A stretch of 64,000 bases of DNA. It comes from Betaproteobacteria bacterium. GTDB lineage: Bacteria > Pseudomonadota > Gammaproteobacteria > Burkholderiales > Burkholderiaceae_C. Of the stretch, positions 26,820 to 34,067 are shown in pieces. The notes under the pieces are model-generated. The model was not told the origin of the DNA and searched no databases. It was given only the letters and a program-made list of their open reading frames with translations. Made by a program: the position numbers and the translations under genes. Positions within the stretch are counted from its first letter, which is position 1. Each line of letters starts with the position of its first letter. The DNA lies in assembly GCA_016704535.1 (NCBI GenBank), contig JADIZZ010000014.1, forward strand, positions 17,691-81,690, written 5' to 3'.

Positions 26820-27734
26820 TCACGCTGGCTTGGCGCCCTTGTTCATCAGCGTCATCGCCGTGCCGATCAGCGCCGACACCTCGCTCATGTTGCCCGGCAC
26901 GATCATCGTGTTGTTGGCCTTGGCCAGGTGGGCGTAGGCGTCCACCGCCTTTTCGGCCACCTTCAGTTGCACGGCTTGTTCGCCACCCGGCTGCTGGATG
27001 GCCGCGGCGATCTTGCGGATGGCGTCGGCCGTGGCGTCGGCCACCGCGATGATGGCGGCGGCCTCGCCGGCGGCCTTGTTGATCTCGGCCTGCTTCTCGC
27101 CCTCGCTGCGCGCGATGAAGGCCTCGCGCTCGCCGGTGGCGATGTTGATCTGCTCCTGGCGCCGGCCCTCGGACGCCGCAATCAGCGCGCGCTTCTCGCG
27201 TTCGGCGGTGATCTGCGCCTGCATCGCGTGCAGGATGGCCGCCGGGGGCGTCAGGTCCTTGATCTCGTACCGCAGCACCTTCACGCCCCAGGTCAGCGCG
27301 GCCTCGTCCAGCGCGTTCACCACGGCGCCGTTGATGAGGTCACGCTCCTCGAACGTCTTGTCCAGTTCCATCTTGCCGATCACGCTGCGCAGCGTGGTCT
27401 GCGCCAGCTGCGTGATGGCGATGATGTAGTCGCTGCTGCCGTAGCTGGCACGCATCGGGTCGGTGACCTGGAAGTACAGGATGCCGTCCACCTGGAGCTG
27501 CGTGTTGTCCTTGGTGATGCAGACTTGGCTGGGCACGTCCAGCGGCACTTCCTTCAGTGAATGCTTGTAGGCGACGCGGTCGACGAAGGGCACCAGCAGG
27601 CTCAGGCCGGGGGTCAGCGTGCGGTCGAACTTGCCCAGGCGTTCGACGACCCAGGCGTTCTGCTGGGGAACGATCTTCAGCGACCGGGCAATGAAGATGA
27701 TGGCGATGACAGCGAGGATGACGGCGATTTCCAT
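26820..27734 (-). CDS. SPFH/Band 7 stomatin-like membrane protein
   Basis: Membrane-anchored scaffold protein of 304 residues (QmcA/stomatin type). A single N-terminal helix (MEIAVILAVIAIIFIARS) is followed by the SPFH domain (VPQQNAWVVERLGKFDRTLTPGLSLLVPFVDRV). A long coiled-coil region with repeated AEREKRA..EGRRQEQIN..GEREAFI..EGEKQAEIN then runs to an alanine-rich tail. Such proteins form large oligomers in membrane microdomains. It lies 22 bases after an NfeD-like gene, the usual SPFH partner, so both probably act in one membrane complex. The start at 27734 places the helix at the N-terminus. Confidence 0.94.
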   Translation of the reverse strand: MEIAVILAVIAIIFIARSLKIVPQQNAWVVERLGKFDRTLTPGLSLLVPFVDRVAYKHSLKEVPLDVPSQVCITKDNTQLQVDGILYFQVTDPMRASYGSSDYIIAITQLAQTTLRSVIGKMELDKTFEERDLINGAVVNALDEAALTWGVKVLRYEIKDLTPPAAILHAMQAQITAEREKRALIAASEGRRQEQINIATGEREAFIARSEGEKQAEINKAAGEAAAIIAVADATADAIRKIAAAIQQPGGEQAVQLKVAEKAVDAYAHLAKANNTMIVPGNMSEVSALIGTAMTLMNKGAKPA

Positions 27735-27756
27735 GGGGGGCTTTCTCGGGATTCGT

Positions 27757-28197
27757 TCAATGCGAGCCGGCCGGCGCCACGCGGAGTTCATTGCCGTCCA
27801 GTGCGACGATCACGTATTCACCGGGCGCTGGCGCGCCTTCGCCGGCGAAACGCACGGCCCACTGGGCGCCGCGGTAGGACACTCGCGCGGTGCCCTCGGC
27901 ATCCCAGGCGGCCACGTGCAGGCGCTGGCCGATATCGATATTGACGTCGCGGTTGCGCTCGGCCGGTGCGGCCTTCGGCCGCAACCTGCGCACGAAGTGC
28001 CAGACCACGACGGCGCCGCCACCGACGACCGAAGCCGCAGTGATCTGCGATTGGCTGTCGACACCGGCGTAGGCTGCCATCGCGCCGGCGGCCGCACCCA
28101 GCGCCAGCATCAGCAGGTAGAAGGTGCCGGTGGCCAGTTCGGCCGCCACCAGGGCACCGACGGCCAACCACCACAGCGAAGGTGCATCCAGGTCCAA
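27757..28197 (-). CDS. NfeD-like membrane protein
   Basis: Protein of about 146 residues with two to three N-terminal membrane helices (LWWLAVGALVAAELATGTFYLLMLALG; AASVVGGGAVVVWHFV) and a C-terminal OB-fold NfeD domain (about 85-146, GQRLHVAAWDAEGTARVSYRGAQWAVRF). It is the short NfeD type that pairs with SPFH proteins. I chose a TTG start at 28197 because GGGAG lies eight bases upstream and the length then matches the family; an ATG at 28266 would add 23 unconserved residues. It precedes the SPFH gene on the same strand. Confidence 0.85.
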   Translation of the reverse strand: MDLDAPSLWWLAVGALVAAELATGTFYLLMLALGAAAGAMAAYAGVDSQSQITAASVVGGGAVVVWHFVRRLRPKAAPAERNRDVNIDIGQRLHVAAWDAEGTARVSYRGAQWAVRFAGEGAPAPGEYVIVALDGNELRVAPAGSH

Positions 28198-28325
28198 GCG
28201 CTCAACTCCCGCGGCACACGTATGCCGGTATCCAACGGGCAGTGTAGCCACCTGCCAGGCCGTCACCGCGCACGCCTACACTTTGCCCTTTTCACGCCCC
28301 GCCCGTTCAACAGAAGGCCGCGCCG
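28198..28325. promoter_or_regulatory. Divergent gap nfeD-like / decarboxylase with inverted repeat
   Basis: This 128-bp divergent gap contains a perfect 7-base inverted repeat, AGTGTAG at 28241-28247 and CTACACT at 28276-28282, separated by 28 bases. It may mark a regulator site or overlapping promoters. No confident -35/-10 boxes are visible. Confidence 0.3.
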
Positions 28326-30587
28326 ATGCTTCGCTTCCGCTTCCCCATCGTCATCATCGACGAAGACTTCCGTTCCGAGAACACGTCGGGCTTCGGTATC
28401 CGCGCGCTGGCCCAGGCCATCGAGAAGGAAGGCTTCGAGATCCTGGGCGCCACCAGCTACGGCGACCTGAGCCAGTTCGCGCAGCAGCAAAGCCGCGCGA
28501 GTGCGTTCATTCTTTCTATCGACGACAACGAGTTCACTCCCGGCCCCGAACTCGACCCCGCGGTGCTGAGCCTGCGCAAGTTCATCGAGGAGATCCGCTT
28601 CAAGAACGCGGACATCCCTATCTACATCTACGGCGAAACGCGCACCAGCCAGCACATCCCGAACGACGTGCTGCGCGAGCTGCACGGCTTCATCCACATG
28701 TTCGAGGACACGCCCGAGTTCGTGGCGCGCCACATCATCCGCGAGGCCAAGAGCTACCTCGACGGCTTGGCGCCGCCCTTCTTCAAGGCGCTGATGGACT
28801 ACGCGCAGGATGGCAGCTACTCCTGGCACTGCCCGGGCCACAGCGGCGGCGTGGCCTTCCTGAAGAGCCCGGTGGGCCAGATGTTCCACCAGTTCTTCGG
28901 CGAAAACATGCTGCGCGCCGACGTCTGCAACAGTGTCGAGGAACTCGGCCAACTGCTCGACCACACAGGCCCGGTGCTGCAGAGCGAACGCAACGCCGCG
29001 CGCATCTTCAACGCCGACCACTGCTTCTTCGTCACCAACGGCACGAGCACGTCGAACAAGATGGTGTGGCACCACGCGGTGGCGCCGGGCGACGTGGTGG
29101 TCGTCGACCGCAACTGCCACAAGAGCATCCTGCACAGCATCATCATGACCGGCGCGGTGCCTGTCTTCCTGCCGCCCACGCGCAACCACTACGGCATCAT
29201 CGGGCCCATCCCGCAGGCGGAGTTTTCGCCCGAGGCCATCCGCGCCAAGATCGCTGCCAACCCGCTGCTGGCTGGGGTCGACCCGGCCGCCGTCAAGCCG
29301 CGCATCCTGACGCTGACGCAGAGCACCTACGACGGCGTGCTCTACAACACCGAGACCATCAAGCACGCGCTCGACGGCTACATCGACACGCTGCACTTCG
29401 ACGAGGCCTGGTTGCCGCACGCGGCCTTCCACACCTTCTACGGCCCGTACCACGCGATGGGCAAGAAGCGCCAGCGTCCGAAGGACCAACTGGTGTTCGC
29501 CACGCAGAGCACGCACAAGCTGCTGGCCGGCATCAGCCAGGCGTCACAAGTGCTGGTGCAGGACGCGCAGGAGCGCAAGCTCGACCGCCACCTCTTCAAC
29601 GAGGCCTACCTGATGCACACCAGCACCAGCCCGCAGTACGCCATCATCGCCAGCTGCGACGTGGCCGCGGCGATGATGGAAGCGCCCGGCGGGCCGGCAT
29701 TGGTGGAAGAGAGCATCCTCGAGTCGCTCGACTTCCGCCGCGCGATGCGCAAGGTCGACCAGGAGTTCGGCGAGACGGACTGGTGGTTCACCGTCTGGGG
29801 CCCCGACGTGCTGGCGGCCGAGGGTATAGGGCACAGCCACGAATGGGTGCTGAAGGCCGGCGAGACCTGGCACGGCTTTGGCGACCTGGCCGACGGCTTC
29901 AACCTGCTCGATCCCATCAAGTGCACGCTGATCACCCCGGGCCTGGACATGTCGGGGCAGTTCGCCGAGACCGGCATCCCGGCCTCCATCGTCACGAAGT
30001 TCCTGGCCGAGCATGGCGTGGTGGTCGAGAAGACGGGCCTGTACTCGTTCTTCATCATGTTCACCATCGGCATCACCAAGGGCCGCTGGAACACGCTTCT
30101 GACTGCGTTGCAGCAGTTCAAGGACGACTACGATCGCAACGCGCCGCTGTGGCGCATCCTGCCCGAGTTCTGCGCCGCGCACCCCAAGTACGAGCGCCTT
30201 GGCCTGAAGGACCTGTGCCAGCAGATCCACCAGATTTATGCGAAGGGCGACATTGCTCGGCTGACGACGGAGATGTACCTGTCGGACATCCAGCCTGCGA
30301 TGAAGCCTAGCGACGCCTTTGCCTGCATCGCGCACCGCAAGACCGAACGTGTGCCCATCGACGCCCTGGAAGGCCGCATCACCACCAGCCTGCTGACACC
30401 TTACCCACCAGGGATCCCGCTGTTGATACCGGGCGAGCGCTTCAACAAGAAGATCTGCGACTACCTGCGCTTCACGCGCGAATTCAACGCCGCCTTCCCG
30501 GGCTTCGACACCGACGTGCATGGTCTGGTGGAAGTCGACGAGGAAGGCGCCGGGCGCCGTTACTACGTCGACTGCGTGCGCGACTGA
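28326..30587 (+). CDS. Arginine/lysine/ornithine decarboxylase (fold-type I)
   Basis: PLP decarboxylase of 753 residues that converts a basic amino acid to its diamine or agmatine. The N-terminal wing domain (about 1-130) starts PIVIIDEDFRSENTSGFGIRALA. The PLP domain has WHCPGHSGGVAFLKSPVG and the Schiff-base lysine in STHKLLAG (about Lys398). The HFDEAW segment and the C-terminal domain (LLTPYPPGIPLLIPGE) are typical. Motifs do not separate arginine, lysine and ornithine specificity, so I give no symbol. An agmatinase-family enzyme at 60 kb would fit arginine decarboxylation, but this is weak evidence. Confidence 0.92.
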   Translation: MLRFRFPIVIIDEDFRSENTSGFGIRALAQAIEKEGFEILGATSYGDLSQFAQQQSRASAFILSIDDNEFTPGPELDPAVLSLRKFIEEIRFKNADIPIYIYGETRTSQHIPNDVLRELHGFIHMFEDTPEFVARHIIREAKSYLDGLAPPFFKALMDYAQDGSYSWHCPGHSGGVAFLKSPVGQMFHQFFGENMLRADVCNSVEELGQLLDHTGPVLQSERNAARIFNADHCFFVTNGTSTSNKMVWHHAVAPGDVVVVDRNCHKSILHSIIMTGAVPVFLPPTRNHYGIIGPIPQAEFSPEAIRAKIAANPLLAGVDPAAVKPRILTLTQSTYDGVLYNTETIKHALDGYIDTLHFDEAWLPHAAFHTFYGPYHAMGKKRQRPKDQLVFATQSTHKLLAGISQASQVLVQDAQERKLDRHLFNEAYLMHTSTSPQYAIIASCDVAAAMMEAPGGPALVEESILESLDFRRAMRKVDQEFGETDWWFTVWGPDVLAAEGIGHSHEWVLKAGETWHGFGDLADGFNLLDPIKCTLITPGLDMSGQFAETGIPASIVTKFLAEHGVVVEKTGLYSFFIMFTIGITKGRWNTLLTALQQFKDDYDRNAPLWRILPEFCAAHPKYERLGLKDLCQQIHQIYAKGDIARLTTEMYLSDIQPAMKPSDAFACIAHRKTERVPIDALEGRITTSLLTPYPPGIPLLIPGERFNKKICDYLRFTREFNAAFPGFDTDVHGLVEVDEEGAGRRYYVDCVRD

Positions 30588-30680
30588 AGCTGCGCGCGGG
30601 CGGGGGTCAGCCCTCGGGCGTGAAATCGCCCTCGGGCCTTCGCATGGCGAGCGGCGCCTTCCGGCGTCGCACGTCCTTGC

Positions 30681-31466
30681 TCAGTCCTCGGGCGGAGCCA
30701 CCATTGCGTGGCTGAAGCCACCGTCGACGAAGGTGATCTCGGCCGTGACGCCGCCGGCCAGGTCGGACAGCAGGAAGGCCGCGACATTGCCGACGTCGTC
30801 GATGGTGACGTTGCGCCCCAGCGGCGAACCGGCGGCCACCATGCCCAGCAGCTTGCCGAAGTCCTTGATGCCACTGGCCGCCAGCGTCCTGATCGGGCCG
30901 GCCGAGATGCCGTTGACGCGGATGCCCCTGCGGCCCAGGTTGGCCGCCAGGTAGCGCACGCTGGCTTCCAGGCTGGCCTTGGCCAGGCCCATGGTGTTGT
31001 AGTTGGGCACCGCGCGCATCGAGCCCAGATAGCTCAGCGTCAGCAGCGCGCTTTGTGGCTTCAGGTAGGGCAGGGCGGCCTTGGCCATGGCCGGGAAGCT
31101 GTAGGCCGAGATGTCGTGCGCGATGCGGAAGTTCTCGCGCGTCAGGCCGTCGAGAAAGTCGCCGGCGATGGCCTCGCGCGGCGCGAAGCCGATGCTGTGC
31201 ACGAAGCCGTCGAATTGTCCCCACGCGGCGCCCAGGCCTTCGAAGGTGGCGGCAATCTGCGCGTCGTCACCGACATCGCAGTCGAAGATCAGTTCTGAGC
31301 CGAATTCCTTGGCGAAGTCGGTGATGCGCTCCTTGAAGCGCTCGCCCACGTAGCTGAAGGCCAGTTCGGCCCCCTGGGCGTGACAGGCGCGGGCAATGCC
31401 ATAGGCGATGGAACGGTTGGACAGCACCCCGGTGATGAGGAAGCGCTTGCCGGCGAGAAAACCCAT
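30681..31466 (-). CDS. fabI: Enoyl-[acyl-carrier-protein] reductase (NADH)
   Basis: Short-chain dehydrogenase of 261 residues that catalyses the last reduction of each fatty-acid elongation cycle; target of triclosan in other bacteria. The FabI-type nucleotide motif ITGVLSNRSIAYGIA is near residues 10-24. The Tyr-x6-Lys active site is in YLGSMRAVPNYNTMGLAKASLEA, and the loop SAGPIRTLAASGI follows. Length matches E. coli FabI (262). It is convergent with the decarboxylase across a 93-bp gap and divergent from the rimP cluster. Confidence 0.96.
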   Translation of the reverse strand: MGFLAGKRFLITGVLSNRSIAYGIARACHAQGAELAFSYVGERFKERITDFAKEFGSELIFDCDVGDDAQIAATFEGLGAAWGQFDGFVHSIGFAPREAIAGDFLDGLTRENFRIAHDISAYSFPAMAKAALPYLKPQSALLTLSYLGSMRAVPNYNTMGLAKASLEASVRYLAANLGRRGIRVNGISAGPIRTLAASGIKDFGKLLGMVAAGSPLGRNVTIDDVGNVAAFLLSDLAGGVTAEITFVDGGFSHAMVAPPED

Positions 31467-31591
31467 GAATATCTCCGTGCCTATGCCCGTTTCGGAAGGG
31501 CGGGATTCTGTCACGCGGCCGTAGGACGAACGGTGGGGGCGTCTCGGCGCGCCCGCCGGCAGCCCGCTTGGGTTGCACTGCAACATCGGTC

Positions 31592-31621
31592 TTGCAGCGT
31601 GCCGATCTGGCTGTCTATAAT
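31592..31621 (+). promoter_or_regulatory. Sigma-70 promoter for the rimP-nusA-infB cluster
   Basis: TTGCAG at 31592-31597 and a consensus TATAAT at 31616-31621, spaced by 18 bases. It is the clearest sigma-70 promoter in the window and points toward rimP. Transcription would begin near 31628. Confidence 0.75.
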
Positions 31622-31645
31622 CCGCGTTTTCCGGGTGGTGCTGCG

Positions 31646-31674
31646 TGGGCGGAATTTTCCTGCCCATTTTTTTT
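31646..31674 (+). terminator. Intrinsic terminator (attenuator candidate) in the rimP leader
   Basis: Stem TGGGC/GCCCA extended by GGAA/TTCC with one bulged T and a small loop, followed by eight consecutive T residues (31667-31674). It lies only about 20 bases after the predicted transcription start and before rimP, so it would control read-through into the translation cluster. Confidence 0.7.
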
Positions 31675-31900
31675 GCTTGATCGACTTTCTGAAAGCGCGC
31701 TGCTCGTCAGCGGGTAGGCAGGTCCGGTCTTGGCGGCTCGCCCGGTGGCAAGGGCGACGGCAGGCATATCGGACACGCGAAGTTTGAACAGCAATCACGT
31801 CAGGGCGGGCGGCAAGGTCTCAGGCCCACGCACCCCAAGAACCCCGAGCAGGGCACCCCGTGCCGGCACGCCAGGCGGCAACGTCACGGCGGCGCGCCGC

Positions 31901-32527
31901 GTGGCTGAGCCGCGTCCGACACCGGTGGGCGTGCGCGTGGGTTGGCGCGAGGCCATCGCAGCCACCGTCGGCGGGCTGGGTTTCGAACTGGTGGACATCG
32001 AGCGCGCGCAGCGCGGCCTGTTGCGCATCTTCATCGACCGCATTCCCGGCCGCGAGTACAGCGTGCCGGGCGAATTCATTACCGTCGACGATTGCGAGCA
32101 GGTCACGCGCCAGTTGCAGTACGCGCTGGAAGTGGAAGGCCTGGAGTACAGCCGGCTCGAGGTGTCCTCGCCGGGGCTGGACCGGCCGCTGCGGACCGAC
32201 GCCGATTTCCAGCGGTTTGCCGGGCAGGCCGTGCAGATCACGCTGAAGGTGCCTTTCCAGGGCCGCAAGAGCTGGCAGGGGGTGTTGACCCCTGCCGAAC
32301 GCGAGCCCGCGGCCGATGGCGTCGACCCGCCTGCGGGCGCCTGGAGCCTGGTGTTCAAGGATGGCAAGGCCGAGCAGGTGCTCGGTTTCAAGCTCGAAGA
32401 GGTGCGCGAGGCCCGTCTCGTGCCCGTGGTTGATTTCAAGGGCCGCAAGCTCCGGAACGATTCCGGTGACGCAGGCTCAGCCGAGGCGGCGCCCGAAGAG
32501 GGCGCGCCAGGCACCGATGGAGGCTAA
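31901..32527 (+). CDS. rimP: Ribosome maturation factor RimP
   Basis: Cytoplasmic 30S-assembly factor, about 208 residues from the GTG at 31901. The RimP N-terminal domain is clear (WREAIAATVGGLGFELVDIE, FIDRIPG, ITVDDCEQVTRQLQYALEVEGL, LEVSSPGLDRPLRTDADFQRFAGQ). The SH3-like C-terminal domain follows (about 110-185, with LGFKLEEVREARLVPVVDFKG), then an acidic tail. The start is uncertain: the frame is open upstream to a TTG at 31730, but those residues are low-complexity. It heads the rimP-nusA-infB cluster, as in most proteobacteria, six bases before nusA. Confidence 0.88.
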   Translation: MAEPRPTPVGVRVGWREAIAATVGGLGFELVDIERAQRGLLRIFIDRIPGREYSVPGEFITVDDCEQVTRQLQYALEVEGLEYSRLEVSSPGLDRPLRTDADFQRFAGQAVQITLKVPFQGRKSWQGVLTPAEREPAADGVDPPAGAWSLVFKDGKAEQVLGFKLEEVREARLVPVVDFKGRKLRNDSGDAGSAEAAPEEGAPGTDGG

Positions 32528-32533
32528 GGGAAG

Positions 32534-34012
32534 ATGAACCGCGAAATGTTGATGCTGGTGGATGCGATCTCTCGCGAGAAGACCGTCGATCGTGACGTCG
32601 TCTTTGGCGCGGTGGAAGCGGCGCTTGCTTCGGCCACCAAGAAGCTCAACGGCGGCGAGGTCGACATCCGCGTTGCCGTCGACCGGGACACCGGCGAGTA
32701 CGAGACCTTCCGCCGCTGGCTGGTGGTGCCCGACAGCGCCGGATTGCAGAACCCCGATTCCGAGGAACTGCTTTCCGAGGCGTTGGAACGCATTCCCGAT
32801 ATCGAGGAAGGCGATTACATCGAAGAAGCCATCGAGTCGCTGACCATCGGTCGCATTGGCGCGCAGGCGGCCAAGCAGGTGATCCTGCAGAAGATCCGCG
32901 ATGCCGAGCGTGAGCAACTGCTGAACGACTTCCTGGCCCGCGGCGAGAAGATCTTCGTCGGCACCGTCAAGCGGCTGGACAAGGGCGACATCATCGTCGA
33001 GAGCGGCCGTGTCGAAGGACGCCTGAAGCGCAGCGAGATGATCCCGAAGGAAAACCTGCGCAGCGGCGACCGCGTGCGGGCCTACCTGATGGGCATCGAC
33101 GCCACTCAGCGCGGCCCGCAGATCATGCTCAGCCGCAGCGCGCCGGGTTTCATGATCGAGCTCTTTGCGCAGGAAGTGCCCGAGATCGAACAGGGCCTGC
33201 TCGAGATCAAGAGCTGTGCCCGCGACCCGGGCAGCCGCGCCAAGATCGCCGTGGTCAGCCACGACCGCCGCGTCGACCCCATCGGCACCTGCGTCGGCGT
33301 GCGCGGCTCGCGCGTCAACGCCGTCACCAACGAGATCGCGGGTGAACGTGTCGATATCGTGCTGTGGTCGGACGACCCAGCGCAGTTCGTCATCGGCGCG
33401 CTGGCACCGGCCAACGTCGTGAGCATCGTTGTCGACGAGGAGCGCCATGCGATGGACGTGGTGGTCGACGAGGAGAACCTCGCCATTGCCATTGGCCGCG
33501 GCGGCCAGAACGTGCGCCTGGCGTCCGAGCTGACCGGGTGGCGCATCAACATCATGACCGCCGAGGAGTCGCAGGCAAAGCAGGCCGGCGAAAGCGAATC
33601 GGTGCGCCAGCTCTTCGTAGACAAGCTCGACGTCGACGCCGAGGTGGCCGACATCCTGATCGCGGAAGGCTTCAGCAGCCTGGAAGAGGTGGCCTATGTG
33701 CCACTGCAGGAAATGCTCGAGATCGAGAGCTTCGACGAAGACACGGTGCACGAACTGCGCACCCGTGCCAAGGACGCGTTGCTGACGATGGAGATCGAGA
33801 AGGAAGAACAGGTCGAGGAAGTCTCGCAGGACCTGCGCGACCTGGAAGGCCTGAACCCCGAATTGATCGCCAAGCTGGCAGTGGGCGGCATCCACACCCG
33901 CGACGACCTGGCCGACCTCGCTGTCGACGAGCTGACCGAGCTGACCGGCATCGAAGACGAGGCCGCCAAGAGTCTGATCATGAAGGCCCGCGAGCACTGG
34001 TTCACTGCCTGA
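32534..34012 (+). CDS. nusA: Transcription termination/antitermination factor NusA
   Basis: RNA-polymerase-binding elongation factor of 492 residues that modulates pausing, termination and antitermination. The N-terminal polymerase-binding domain (about 1-125) begins NREMLMLVDAISREKTVDRDVVF. The S1 domain (about 135-200, IFVGTVKRLDKGDIIVESG) follows, then two KH domains (about 205-345, VGVRGSRVNAV and IAIGRGGQNVRLAS). Two C-terminal acidic helix-hairpin-helix repeats complete it. Length matches E. coli NusA (495). GGGAAG precedes the ATG. Confidence 0.98.
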   Translation: MNREMLMLVDAISREKTVDRDVVFGAVEAALASATKKLNGGEVDIRVAVDRDTGEYETFRRWLVVPDSAGLQNPDSEELLSEALERIPDIEEGDYIEEAIESLTIGRIGAQAAKQVILQKIRDAEREQLLNDFLARGEKIFVGTVKRLDKGDIIVESGRVEGRLKRSEMIPKENLRSGDRVRAYLMGIDATQRGPQIMLSRSAPGFMIELFAQEVPEIEQGLLEIKSCARDPGSRAKIAVVSHDRRVDPIGTCVGVRGSRVNAVTNEIAGERVDIVLWSDDPAQFVIGALAPANVVSIVVDEERHAMDVVVDEENLAIAIGRGGQNVRLASELTGWRINIMTAEESQAKQAGESESVRQLFVDKLDVDAEVADILIAEGFSSLEEVAYVPLQEMLEIESFDEDTVHELRTRAKDALLTMEIEKEEQVEEVSQDLRDLEGLNPELIAKLAVGGIHTRDDLADLAVDELTELTGIEDEAAKSLIMKAREHWFTA

Positions 34013-34067
34013 AGGCGCTGACGAACCGCTTGCCTGCCCGCACCGCATACCTTAGGAAATCGTACTT

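Larger units (their letters stand above)
31467..31900. promoter_or_regulatory. fabI/rimP divergent region and rimP leader
   Basis: No gene is convincingly encoded in these 434 bases, unless rimP starts upstream of where I place it. The region includes a sigma-70 promoter (31592-31621) and an intrinsic-terminator-like hairpin (31646-31674), listed separately. Beyond that, 31680-31900 is open in the rimP frame from a TTG at 31730, but the encoded residues are Arg/Pro/Ala-rich and not RimP-like. Confidence 0.5.

Noticed and set aside
31730..31900. N-terminal extension of RimP from a TTG start
   Set aside because: The encoded residues are low-complexity Arg/Pro/Ala and unlike any RimP N-terminus, although the true start remains uncertain.
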